The notes under the pieces are model-generated. The model was not told the origin of the DNA. It saw only the letters and a program-made list of their open reading frames with translations, and did not search any database. Of a DNA stretch of 64,000 nt, positions 53,805 through 64,000 are shown piece after piece; positions within the stretch are counted from its first letter, which is position 1; every line of letters starts with the position of its first letter. The stretch is from Ochotona curzoniae (Eukaryota > Chordata > Mammalia > Lagomorpha > Ochotonidae), in contig NW_024466607.1 in NCBI RefSeq assembly GCF_017591425.1, positions 17,988,501 through 18,052,500 of the forward strand, read 5' to 3'. The position numbers and the translations under genes are program-made.

Positions 53805-55384
53805 AGCAATGCGCGAACCTAAGGGCTAAAATTATCTAAGGGCTAAATTCTCTGAATTTTGGGTAAGCTAGTGAGAAAGTGAGAAAAGCAGGACTTGACA
53901 TAGTGGTCTTGAGCTAATCACTTCATCTTGAACCTCTTTCCTTCTTTGTATAGTGAAATGACAACCCCTGCTAAGCTTACTTTTTGGTGTGTGTGTGTGT
54001 GTGTGTGTTTTAAAGCATTTCATTAATCATTAGACAATGTATTTGAAAGTAACATCTGTTTATAAAACTAAAGCCTAGCATTCTTTGCTGTGTATAGTAG
54101 ATGCCTGTTAGCAAGTAACAGGTAGTGGAGGGATCCCCCCCTTTTCCAGGCAAGTTCCTGGCATGTAAAAAAATGGCATCTTGCTGAACATATATTCAAA
54201 GCGCTCATTCTTTGAAAGAGAAAGCGAGTGAGCAGTTTGAATTGATATTATTGATTCATAACTTAGGATACATGACTCATGGAGGAGCCTCCAGATGTGA
54301 GCAGGAGTAGGAATGAGACACATGAAACTTAAAAATTGGTTGCCCATCTCTGTCTCTCTCACCCATGCTTGCTTCCTTGGTCAGATGAGCTAGGATCAGT
54401 CGGTTACTGTTTGCCCTGGTTTTCTTGAAATCTTATGGCAACACAGGTTGCCCATCTTCTTAGTTATATCCCAAATCCCTGTGTTTTGTTCAAGCCTACT
54501 GAATTCCACAGAAATACAGAGTACCCCAGTGATCTTTAAGTCTCAGCACTCCTGGCAGTGTGTGCAAAGGAACTATGCAGGGTTTGACTGTTCATTGTCT
54601 ATTCAATAGACATTGAGTGGATCAGGAAAACACAGTTTTGAAATTCTCCTCATTCATCATTTCTAGTGTTTTAGATGATAATCGGTTCACTCCACTCAAT
54701 CACACCTCAACTCCTGCCAGGAGGAAATAATGACATCTATTTTGGGCAGAGTGGGTAATGATAAAAATTCTCTGCACCCTTAAAGCACCTTGTTCACAAA
54801 GCAATTCTCCTGTCTCAGAACTCAACTAAAATGTAGCCTGTGTTATTTTGAGTCAGATGAGAAGCAGACTCCAAGAGAGCCATGCAAGAAATTTCTTAGA
54901 GGAGCAAGCAAGTGAAAGAGAAGACCGTGGTGCAGTCTGATATCTATGAAATGAAGAGGGAAAAGAAGTAAGATTTTAATAAAAAAGAGTCTTGGGTGAC
55001 AGCACAATCCCAAGAGTGTCCATTTGGCCACTGGGAAGTTCTCAAGTCAGTGCCATGTAGGGAGGGTGCTGTTTCTTGCTGGTATGAGCCTGCCTAGATA
55101 CATCACAGTGCCTAATCATTGGCAGGGCCTGTCAGCGAGTTGTGTGTTTTATGGCAAATCTGAGCTGTCCATATCTTCCACTGTGCACCCTGGCAATGCA
55201 CAAACCCAATTCTTTACATATGTTCGGGAGGCAGCTCATCTACATTTCCCAGCAACTTGTTTTTCTGAGAATGGTCTTAGAAAAGCTTAGTGGAATGTTC
55301 TGTGAGACCCATTGCTGCAGCTGGGTCAGGACCACAGCTGAGGTTTCTCCTTGACTTTTGCTTTTCCCCCCATCCTCACCCAGG
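53805..55384. other. Intergenic DNA, no recognised element
   Basis: About 1.6 kb. A (GT)n run is listed separately. The overlapping plus frames at 55024-55354 have no family features. No gene supported. Confidence 0.45.
53986..54009. repeat. (GT)n microsatellite
   Basis: Twelve gt units followed by ttt. Confidence 0.95.
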
Positions 55385-55672
55385 TGAACAGGCATCAAGC
55401 CTAGTAGATAAGATGCCTGTGTCTTGCATCAGAGTGCTTGGGGTTTGTTTTTGCTTTTGGCTCCTGATTGCAGCTTCCCACCAATGCAGAATCTGGGAGT
55501 CAGTGGTGATGTCTCAAAGAGTTGGGTTGCTGCTGTCCACATAAGAGACCTAGATTGAATTCCTTGTTCCTGGCTTTGGCCTGGCTCAGCCCTACCTGTG
55601 GCAGGCATTTTGGGGGAGTGACCAGTGAATGAAAGCTTTCTTTGTCTCCCCTTGTCTCAAAGAAAAAAAAAA
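55385..55672 (+). mobile_element. CSINE (older)
   Basis: Sense copy: 'aagcctagtagataagatgcc', 'cataagagacctagattgaatt', 'ggcattttgggggagtgacc', A-rich tail at 55661-55672. Confidence 0.86.
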
Positions 55673-56780
55673 TTCCATTGTGGATGACATCTTTGTCCTG
55701 GAATCCCAGGGGACTACATCGAGATTCTCCCACAGGGCTTGGCATAGATTCTACTATGCATCTTTCCCCTACTCATAGGCACAAAGACCTCCCCCACCCC
55801 CTTTGCCATAGAATTTTCTAGATTTCAGGTGGTAGGATGGCTCAGGTGTCTAGATATCCACACAATTTATTCTGTGCTCAAAAGTTCTCAAAAAGCTTGA
55901 GAATTTCATGTTCCCCACTAAATGACCACTTGAGTGAATGGCCCTAGATTGTTCAAAGAAGGAATAGGGAGTCATTAGGGTACACAGTCATTATGCTGTT
56001 GAGGATCTTAAGGACCTGACCACCTTACCTCTTTTAGGTAATGGGTTCCAAATCTCAAAATTGTCATGGGCCTGGGAACTGAGCAAGGAAAACTATTTCT
56101 TTTTAAATTTTGGCATAATCATCTTCAGCTTCCTTTGCCTCCATTTCTGCTTTGTTTCCCTCTTTTTGCTTGGAGATATTAAGTAGCACCCAAGATGGCT
56201 GTCCATCTATTTAGTCCCAGGAATGCCATGCTGTGTTCACCATCTCCAAGCTCTGCTAGTTGGCCCCTCCCTCCCTCCCCTGGCTCTCACTACTTCAAGC
56301 CCTCTTGTCTCCATGAATATAGATAGACAAGCCCAGCTGTGATGGCGTCTCCTGTCATGAGCTCTAGCCCGCAAAGCACACCTGCAACTCCTTTCTAAGG
56401 CCAGGTGTGTGGGAGTCCTCAGGCCCTGCTGCCTGCTGGAGAACTCTGCATCTTGCTGGAAAAAGCCTGTGTTAGGTGCCCCCTCCTGGGTCTACACATT
56501 GGTTGGGAGCAGCCATCGCAAAGCTGGCATGAATGTGGTGGCAGCTCCAGATGAACAGCAGCTGGTGTAGCAGTCAGCCATTCATGCTGCAGCAGGGGAC
56601 ACAAGAAGTGTGTTTTCATGGCTGTTATTCTAGGAGCAGTGAAGGTCCTTAGCTCATAGTATGCTAACAGGAAGGAAAAATTGTACCAAGGGCATTAGGC
56701 CTAGTTTCTGTTCATTTTCTAAATGATCCCTGAACAACTTTGCTTTCAAACACTTATTCTCCTACAAGTCCAAAATAAAA
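55673..56780. other. Unique intergenic DNA
   Basis: About 1.1 kb, with a more G+C-rich part (56210-56560). No recognised gene or transposon. Confidence 0.4.
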
Positions 56781-58030
56781 GTAATTCACAAACCATAAAA
56801 ATTCACTTATTTAAAAGGCACGACTCAGTGGGTTTCAGTATACCCACGAAGTTGTGCAGCCATCACCATGATCTAATTTCAGAGCATTTTCAGATCGGGA
56901 AAGAAATCCTACACCCATTAACACTGACTCTTCACTTTTACCTCCTCATTCCTCTTTCCTATAATGAGTAGTTCCTCCTGCTCTCTATGGATTTGCCTAT
57001 TCTGAATACTTAATGTAAATGGAATCATGCAGTCTGTGGGTTTTGTCTGTCTGGCTTCTCTGAGCAAAATATTTTCAAGGTACATCCATGTTATAGCACC
57101 TGTCAGTACTTTTTTCCTTTGCATGGCTGAATCATATTCCATTGCATGGGTAGACCACCTTTTGCTTATCAACAATCAAATTCATTGATATTTGAGTTTT
57201 TGTTATTTTCTGGGTATTAACAGTAGTCCCTCGTTTATCTTAGGGGAACATAGTCTAAGTCCTACAATCAATGCCTGAAATCCACAGGTATTGCCTAGCT
57301 TTTAAAAAAAAGTTTTTTTGTCCATAGATAGATACCTGTGATAAAGTTTACAAATCAGGTACAGTGAGATATCAGCACTAATAAAATATAATAATTAAAA
57401 CAATGTGCACTAATACAATCATGCCATTGGTCTTTCTTTCACTGAAAAGAACAGATTATGCTGTATATCTTGGTAACCTCAGCACATGATTTGTTTTCTC
57501 TATGGCCTCTTTTTGCTCTGACTTGCTAGTGTCACTACTTTCTTTGGGACTATTCTTAGGTAAAGTAAATGTTACACAAATATAAGCACCGTGGTACTGA
57601 GTGCCCTTCAGTCTGATAACCAAGCTAACTTTGAAGCCAGATAGGTATACACGGACACACAGGACAAAGAAATGATTCGCATTTCCAGACTGTGCAGGGG
57701 AGGCACGAGGATTTGTCAGGGTACTCAGAATGGCATGCTGTCTAACATTTCTGGCTTATTTATTTTTGTAATTTTCCATTTAATATTTTTTGGGTCATGG
57801 TTGACCATGAGTATCTGAAAGTGCAGAAGGTAAAATCCTGGATCAGGAGGAATTGCCGTATGACCAGAGCTGCTCTGGACATTTGTGTACAGGCTTCTTC
57901 GTATGCTCGTGTGTATTTTCAGTGCTTTGAATGTATATGTGTAGATTGCTGGGTCATACGGTCGTTCTGTATTTAGCTGAGGAACTTCCAAGCTGTTTTC
58001 CAAAGCATGTATGCAACATTATTATTGGCA
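56781..58030 (-). mobile_element. Ancient L1 3' end (antisense), split by a DNA transposon
   Basis: 56790-57219 ('gttgtgcagccatcaccatgatctaat', 'ctctatggatttgcctattctgaa', 'caaggtacatccatgttatagc', 'tgaatcatattccattgcatgg') and 57859-58030 ('gattgctgggtcatacggtcg', 'ggaacttccaagctgttttcc') follow the antisense L1M 3' consensus continuously across the insert. Confidence 0.95.
57220..57858 (-). mobile_element. Tigger/MER2-like nonautonomous DNA transposon
   Basis: The left end 'acagtagtccctcgtttatc...tgcctgaaatccac' is the complement-side terminal repeat of the MER2/Tigger group. The right half, read on the minus strand, gives 'ggtcaaccatgacccaaaaaatattaaatggaaaattac' in parts, close to the MER2 subterminal. 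The duplicated target dinucleotide TA lies on both sides (57218-57219 and 57859-57860), as expected for pogo-type insertion. It is about 640 bp, without a transposase. Confidence 0.92.
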
Positions 58031-58432
58031 TTTAGGAAGACACAGAAGTGGAGATGATCCTTCATTCCAAAGAATTCACAAACTACAGTGGATGGCAAGA
58101 TGACATTATCATGTACATATTATAACTATACAAAGGCTAAGTTAAGAGTAGGTCTCACTTCTACTCTTCGAGAGGAAATGGTGGATGTACGTTACCTAGT
58201 TAGGGCTATACCCCTTGAAAGTTCTTCTTGTTTGTGTCCTTCCTTCCTTCCTTCCTCCCTCCGCATGGAATTTGGCACTGCAGGTGGCAGCTTAACACAC
58301 ATACACAGCACAGATTCTAAAATCTCAAGGTAGGAGGTGTGGCCACTGAAGATGAGGAGTTAAGAACAGCTCGAGATCCTGGAAGCCTGCCCTTTGGCAG
58401 GGGTGTTTTCTGCTCTCTTGTTTCCATCACAC
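58031..58432. other. Intergenic DNA, no recognised element
   Basis: It includes a short (CTTC)n tract (58236-58262). No gene seen. Confidence 0.4.
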
Positions 58433-58548
58433 ATTTTTTAAAAAGGACTCATTTATTTTTACTGGAAAGTCAGATATACAGAGAGGAGGAGAGACAGAGA
58501 GGAAGACCTTTGTCCACTGATTCACTTCCCAAGTGGCTGCATGGCTGG
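58433..58548 (-). mobile_element. CSINE tail half
   Basis: Antisense fragment: 'aaaggactcatttatttttac', 'agatatacagagaggagg', 'tgtccactgattcacttcc'. It ends abruptly in 'ggctgcatggctggc'. Confidence 0.88.
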
Positions 58549-59332
58549 CATTCATCCTGGATTGTAACTAAGAAAGCAGGAGGAGAGGGCACGGAGGAGA
58601 CCTTTTCTGTTTGTGCAAGAAGGAGCATGTTCTCTTTCTTCTTGATAATGGACTGGTTCCTTCCACTTGTTCAAATTCTCATCTTTTAGTATTAAAAAAA
58701 AAAAAAACCAAATTGCATGGTGAATCTGTCTTTATTTTCTCCATGACTAAACACTGCATTTTTCAGCACTTAACTAGTCATTGTTCTGAAAAAATTGGCT
58801 TCAGATCAGACCCTGTTTCCTAATGTGGCAGTGGCTTAGTTGGTAACACATTTTTTTTTTCCTCTCTGTGGACTCAAAACAGTAGCAGGCATGAAAAAAG
58901 GCACAAAAGATGGATGGGAAATAAAATTGTGCAATTGCCTTTTCCCAATGTGATCTGTCTGTTGAGTAACAGAAGAGCCAGGTCTTTGGAATCCTGATAA
59001 CCAATAAGTTTTAATGAAACAGAAACTATATGGTCTCTGTGTGTTGAGGACCTAAGGTAAGGGGAGGTTGATACAATGGAATCTGGGAAAGCAAGTTGTA
59101 ATTTTTTAAAATTTCTGGGAACAATGTCGCTACTACATCAGATCTAAATCCTTCTTCCTTCTTGGAAGAACTTGTTTCCCTCTTCTAAACTTCCCAGGCT
59201 CAGCCCACTTGCTAACCTGCAAGTGCAATGGCTTGGTTGATGGAAGTCCCCCAGAAGTCATTCCTCATCTGTAATATACTCCCTCAGCAACCCCTCCCTC
59301 AGATAGGTAATCAATACAAACAAATAAGTGAT
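58549..59332. other. Intergenic DNA, no recognised element
   Basis: A12 at 58695-58706 and T10 at 58851-58860. No gene seen. Confidence 0.4.
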
Positions 59333-59628
59333 CCAAGGAAGGGCTTTAGCCTAGCGATAAAGATGCTGGCTAGGGTACACATTGGAGTGCCTGGGTTTAA
59401 TAACTGGTTCCAGCTCCTGAGTCTCTCTCACTTTCTGCTCTTGTCGATCCTAGGAGGCATTGGACATAGCTCAAGTCATGGGGTTCCTGCCACCCATGTG
59501 ATGAACTTGGGTTGTGTTCCTGACTCCCATCTTCAGCTCTGGTTATTGTAGGCATATAGGGAATATGCCAGCAGATGAAATATTTCTCTATTTTTCTGCT
59601 TCTCAGATAAATAAATAAAATTGAAAGA
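59333..59628 (+). mobile_element. CSINE (older)
   Basis: Sense copy: 'gctttagcctagcgataaag', 'acattggagtgcctgggttt', tail 'agataaataaataaaattg'. Confidence 0.86.
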
Positions 59629-59744
59629 AAAAGATCTAATACTAGATAGGGTAAGCAGAATCCTTGACTACATGTGAGTTCTAAAGAGATCACTATTTAG
59701 GAATCAAGTGAAGCTACTTAGAGAATAATACAGTAACTAATCTT

Positions 59745-60076
59745 TTTTTTTTTAAAGATTTATTTATTTATTGGAAAGGCAGATATACAGAGAGGAGGAG
59801 AGACAGAGAGGAAGATCTTCTGTCCGATGATTCACTCCCCAAGTGAGCGCAATGGCCGATGCTATGCTGATCCAAAGCCAGGATCCAGGAACTTCTTCCG
59901 GGTCTCCCACACGGGTGCAGGGTCCCAAAGCTTTGGGCCATTCTCGACTGCCTTCCCAGGCCACAAGCAGGGAGTTGGGTGGGAAGTGGAGCTGCCGGGG
60001 TTAGAACCGGCGCCCATATGGGATCCCGGTGAGTTCAAGGCGAGGACTTGAGCCACTAGGCCACGGTGCCGGGCCC
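59745..60076 (-). mobile_element. CSINE (young, with 18-bp TSD)
   Basis: Antisense, little diverged: 'aaagatttatttatttattgg', 'gtctcccacacgggtgcag', 'gcgcccatatgggatcccgg', head 'cggtgccgggccc'. Target duplications aatacagtaactaatctt (59727-59744) and aatacagtaaataatctt (60077-60094) differ at one base. Confidence 0.97.
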
Positions 60077-60439
60077 AATACAGTAAATAATCTTGGGGAA
60101 AATCTTTGTTCATTTTTTTCAGAAGGTCTGTAGTGTCGTCTTGGATGTTTATCTTTGAGGTGCATCAAGGTCTTCATCTCTGTCATGTTGTTTCTCCCAG
60201 GCAATAGCCAGCTATAGGGAAGGTACATCAGGTCAAAGCTACAGGCAGTGCGAATTCTTAAAAATAACTAGACTGCTCATGCTCCACCGTGTGTGTTCGT
60301 GCATGATCAGAACATTAAGACATTGTCATTCCCGTCCGCACTCCAGTGAGCATGCTTGGTTATTTGTATGATTCACTGGTCTTCCCAACTGTCCAAAATC
60401 AAGTTTCTGATTCTCAGTTTTGATTCAGAGTGTGATAAA

Positions 60440-60600
60440 GGGATTTCAGAATCATCTGATCAACTACCTCACTTTATATTTAGAGAAATCAAAGCTCAAA
60501 ATGCATATGTGTAATATCCTATGATTGTAATACATTCATAGAATCAGAATTAGAATCTGAGCTTTTGAACTGACTCATTACAAATTCATTCCACCCAGTC
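60440..60600 (-). mobile_element. MIR fragment
   Basis: 'agagaaatcaaagctcaaaatg', 'aatcagaattagaatctgagc', 'ttttgaactgactcatta' track the antisense MIR phrase '...gaaactgaggc...ggcagagccgggattagaaccc...'. Worn. Confidence 0.55.
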
Positions 60601-60778
60601 TAGAACATCTCTCCTAGACCCTTCTAAGGCCAATGTTGGAATCTATCGTCTTCCCTGCTGGGGGACTGTCTGCACCAAAGAATAAGCTCTGGAGGCCCCC
60701 TGTTCTTGATTCTGTCTTGCACTGTGTCACCTGATCCATGGATGAAGCCAACACATGTTAGTGGGATGAAAGGTATGT

Positions 60779-61080
60779 TTTTTTTTTTAAGATTTATTAT
60801 ATATTTATTAGAAAGTCAGATATACAGAGAGGAAGAGAGACAGAGAGGAAGATCTTCCGTCTGTTGATTTACTCCCCAAGCAGCTGCAATGACTGGAGCT
60901 GAGCTGTTCTGAAGCCAGGAGTCTGGAGCCTCTTCCAGGTGCAGGGTCCCAAGGCTTTGGGCTGTCCTTGACTGCTTTGTCATGCCACAAGCAGGGAGCT
61001 GGATGGGAGGTGGGGCTGCTGGGACACAAACTGGTACCCATATGGGATCCCGGCCCGAGAGAGGCCACTGCACCGGCTCC
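60779..61080 (-). mobile_element. CSINE (internally shortened)
   Basis: Antisense copy: T10, 'taagatttattatatatttat', 'agatatacagagaggaagag', a short deletion removing the 'gtctccca' box, 'catatgggatcccggcc', head 'ccactgcaccggctcc'. The flanks 'gatgaaaggtatg' and 'gaatgaaaggtat' are probable target duplications. Confidence 0.92.
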
Positions 61081-62339
61081 TGAATGAAAGGTATTTTAAG
61101 CAGTAGTTTAAGTGTGTTTTTGCTTTTGCAGGAAACACATTTCTAGGAACTGTGTTTTGAAGTGAAGGTTAGTAAATAGTATGTGACATTTTTCTTGACT
61201 TATATTCAAAGAAGAAAGATGACACTCTTAGCTTTTGATAGAGGTAGTTTTTAGCTTATTATTATTACTATTATTTTACATTTTAAGCTTCTCCCCTACG
61301 AAGTGCGCTGAGCTCAGAGGCTTTGTAGAACAGTTCACAGTATATAAACTGATGTTATAATATAGTGAAGAATCTACTGTTTAAACTCACAGTGATTAAC
61401 TTTTCATATGACGAAGGGCAGTTTACTGTGTTTCTTTCCTCAGTCCATTATACATCTATTTACCATTTCTGAATTTTGCATGTCGTATTTTCTGAAGGGG
61501 ATGTCTACCTTATTCATGTCTGCATAATGGTAAAACAGGCACCAAAGTCATATTTAAAGTGGCTTGAGAATGAGGAAGAGGGAAGAAGTATAAGTGACTC
61601 CAGGAACAATTATTAGTGTAAAAGGTAAGCAAGTGAGAAGAGACCCAGTGGTAAACTGAGCTAGGTTGTCTGTAGCCTCAGTGCCAGAATAAGGAAGTGT
61701 TTTGGCTTTCTTCTCCTTTGGAGAATGTTTGGGAAGGAAGACATGTCTTTATTCATCTGCCCAGCACTGGTCTTCCTGGCCTAACTCCTTGTACCTGTTC
61801 CCCACATACATGGATAGCAAGCCACTCGCTATTCACAGAACACTCCCTGTCCTGTTGCCCTTGGGTTATCATCTACCCTGAAACCCTGTATTTACCATGA
61901 ACTCCTTCTTCTTTCTCGAAATTTTTGTCAAGCATTTATTCACTTGTGTAGTAAATTATTTGAGCCTTACTATGTAACATGTGGTGAGTACATGACCTAA
62001 GAAACTAGTAATATGTAAACAAAATCTTCCCAAACAAAATTATGATTGAGGCTTGAAGAAATATACACATGATTGTTATTATTTACAGATATAATATTTA
62101 CTATTATTGTTATTATTTAAATGTAAACATGGAACCAAGAGGGAATTTTCATGTAATGGGTCAAAGACCTGGCTAGATGACAGGCAAAGGGTAGGAGAGA
62201 ATTGCATTGTGGTTCAAGTACTCAGCTTCGAAAATGGTTTCACCTACCATTTTCCTTCCTTCCTACCATCAACTAAGTTGGACACTTGTCCTGTGTCCTG
62301 TTATGGTCCCCCTGCCATATGCCACCTGTTAGTCTGAAT
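61081..62339. other. Intergenic DNA, possibly with L2 fragments
   Basis: A/T-rich and mostly unique looking. 61740-61935 (pyrimidine-rich, 'cctggcctaactccttg', 'gaacactccctgtcctg') has a LINE-2 3' UTR flavour but no secure match. Confidence 0.4.
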
Positions 62340-62470
62340 CCTTTTTGCTATGAACTGACTGAATACAGACAGTAAGCTTTTTGAGCAGGAACTCTGACAT
62401 GTTCACCTTATATTCCTGCAGATAATGCATGAGTTTTTGATGTGTGATAAAAGAAAGAATGAGCAAAAAA
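62340..62470 (+). mobile_element. LINE-2 3' end fragment (tentative)
   Basis: 'acagacagtaagctttttgag' and 'caggaactctgacatgttcacctta' resemble the L2 terminus 'gactgtaagctccatgagggcagggac...'. Confidence 0.45.
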
Positions 62471-63109
62471 ATACATGGACAGATGATATAATTGGTATCA
62501 TTGGGAACGTTAACCTGGCAAGATGAATGTGGTGGTGGTGGGAGAAAGAGAGAAAGGAGTCAGGTGGCTTGTATGATAATTCAGGTTAAAAAAGGATGAG
62601 GCAGAACTAGTACAGATAGGAGTCATAAAAAAATGTCAGAGGAAATCTAGCTCCTAATTTTACAGATGCAGAGAAGTCTGAATGCTGAGTTTCTGAGCCA
62701 GTACGAACGGTGGCACCTTGAACGGAAACAGGGAAGTCAGTACAAAGAGCTGATTTGGGGTGGTTGTGATAAGGGAAAATAAGTGATTGCTGATGTATTT
62801 TTAGGATATCCCAGGATAGCAGAGCCATGTGTTTCTAACATTATTGGTTAGAGACAATTTTATGGTTCACGGTCCTGACTCCTGGAGATGTCTCAGAATG
62901 AACCTACTTAGCTTTGAATGACAACTCTGGCCTTTCTTCACCCCTATTGCTAATCCATGGGTTGTTTGAAAGACCATCCTTTCCCTGCTCTGTGTTGATC
63001 TCTGGGCTATTAGGGAAAATCAGCTGCCTTTTTTTGGTTTGTTTGTTTAACCCTTCAATTCAGGCAGAATCCTGTATTCCTAGGAAATTTATGTTCAGAG
63101 CTTAAATTA
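62471..63109. other. Intergenic DNA, no recognised element
   Basis: Low-copy looking. No gene seen. Confidence 0.4.
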
Positions 63110-63433
63110 AGAGCTGCTTGACTTACAATGGGTTGTGGTCCAGCAAATACACTGTACGGTAAAAATATCATAATTCAGAGAAGCATTTAGCACTCCTGAC
63201 CTACCAAACTTGTAGATGAACAATGCATGCTATCACAGAGTAGAAGTCTCTCCTGTCAGGAGACTTGGGGCTGCCTGGGAGCTACACTCACTGTGCAGCA
63301 CTGTGCAGCACTGGGAGAGAGGGTCATCCTGCATTCTGCCTTCAAACAGAAAATACCCAAAGATTCAAAATCTAACTTTTGCTGAATGCTTATTGTGTTC
63401 GTACTATCGTTAGCAAAAAGTAACTATACATTG

Positions 63434-63735
63434 AGGAGCTAGCATGTGGGACAGCGGGTTAAGCCAGTGCTTGCAATGCTGGCAGCATCCCATGTTGGAA
63501 GGTAAGTTTGAGCCCTGGCTGCTCTAATTCAGATCTCTTCTAATGTGCCTGGGAAGGGAATAGAAGATGTCTCAAGCATTTGGGCCTTTGCCACTAATGT
63601 GGGAGACCTGTATGATATTCTAGGTTCCTGGCTTTGGCCTGGTCCAGCTTGGCTGTTGTGACCATTTGGAGAATGAACCAGCTGATGGAAGACCTCTCTC
63701 TCTCTTTGTTTCTCCCTCTCTCAGTCACTTTAGCC
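63434..63735 (+). mobile_element. CSINE (older)
   Basis: Sense copy: 'gagctagcatgtgggacagc', 'gcagcatcccatgttggaag', 'gtgggagacctgtatgatatt', 'catttggagaatgaaccagc'. Its tail runs into the A/T palindrome. Confidence 0.88.
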
Positions 63736-63736
63736 T

Positions 63737-63790
63737 TTTGAATATCTATATATCTACATGTAGATAGATATAGATATATAGATATTCAAA
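63737..63790. repeat. A/T-rich palindrome, 19-bp perfect arms
   Basis: Left arm tttgaatatctatatatct (63737-63755) and right arm agatatatagatattcaaa (63772-63790) are exact reverse complements, separated by 16 bp. A (TA/TG)n-rich stretch follows to about 63845. Confidence 0.95.
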
Positions 63791-64000
63791 TATATACAAA
63801 TATATATTAAAAATATATATGTGTGTGTATTCTAATATATATACATTAGAAAAATTGTTAAGTTGAACCACTGTAAGTTGGGATTAAGCCTGTTCCCATG
63901 AGAGTTCCCTCGAAGGTCATGGCAGTGTCAACTATTTCAGGCCAGTCCTGCGACTAATATAACCTTCCCTCCATGCTCCCTGAGTCAGAGTGCACTGAGA

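Larger units (their letters stand above)
63110..63895. mobile_element. Possible DNA-transposon remnant split by a CSINE (tentative)
   Basis: The left piece starts 'gcttgacttacaatgggtt'. The right piece ends 'gttgaaccactgtaagttggg', whose reverse complement starts 'cccaacttacagtggttcaac'. These imperfect inverted ends, with 'acggtaaaaatatca' inside, suggest a Tigger-related or similar short element. Confidence 0.4.

Noticed and set aside
3628..63735. tRNA genes suggested by box-like words in CSINE heads
   Set aside because: They are the tRNA-derived 5' parts of SINEs and do not fold as complete tRNAs in isolation.
2430..64000. CACNA1D first exon, expected somewhere upstream of DCP1A
   Set aside because: I looked for its Met-rich N-terminus (an ATG run) and a second CpG island and saw neither; it is probably beyond the right edge.
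1..64000. CRISPR arrays, operons, phage or bacterial mobile systems
   Set aside because: The DNA is mammalian. Short regular repeats found (3932-3995, 8522-10521, 29776-29911) lack unique spacers of constant length.

Overview
This is mammalian nuclear DNA, almost certainly from a lagomorph and probably a pika (Ochotona). The sequence shows about 58 copies of one tRNA-derived SINE family, the lagomorph C repeat (CSINE). Its antisense copies open with a T-rich tail and a 'gatttattta' motif and close with 'gccgggccc'. The two youngest copies (30515-31183) look like the pika version as I remember it. The assignment rests on memory of the family, not on a database search.

The only protein-coding gene I can support is DCP1A, the mRNA-decapping co-activator. 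Its first coding exon lies on the minus strand at 1895-2029: 45 codons, followed by a perfect GTGAGT donor. The CpG-rich promoter lies to its right (about 1840-2420) and intron 1 fills 1-1894. The rest of the gene is off the left edge. In human the next gene upstream of DCP1A is CACNA1D. No CACNA1D exon was recognised, so 2.4-64 kb reads as intergenic DNA upstream of DCP1A.

Layout of the intergenic part. 2.4-8 kb: unique DNA with CSINEs. 8.5-10.5 kb: a diverged tandem array with units of about 58 bp in a higher-order period of about 420 bp, wedged between two CSINE fragments. 10.7-22 kb: unique DNA, CSINEs, an unclassified dispersed repeat (about 14.1-14.4 kb), two MIRs and a U2 snRNA pseudogene (18.3 kb). 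22.8-24.1 kb: an old LINE-2. 26-32 kb: fragments of ancient L1 3' ends, one split by a CSINE with target-site duplications. 34.4-36.3 kb: a probable L1 5' UTR with two promoter-like monomers, followed by an L1 3' end split by a MaLR-type LTR. 40.4-41.6 kb: an ancient L1 5' UTR and ORF1. 42.8-44.7 kb: a decayed Tigger/pogo transposon. 44.7-47 kb: antisense L1, then a CALM2 processed pseudogene whose 3' UTR is interrupted by an inverted copy of the 14 kb dispersed repeat. 56.8-58 kb: an antisense L1 3' end split at a TA by a short Tigger/MER2-like element. 58-64 kb: unique DNA, CSINEs, a MIR, and possible DNA-transposon ends around the last SINE.

There is no operon-like gene cooperation here. 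The window is a promoter plus a layered record of retrotransposition. The least explained item is the 8.5-10.5 kb higher-order tandem array and its link to the dispersed repeat at 14 and 46 kb. Repeat boundaries are by eye and may be off by 5-30 bp.
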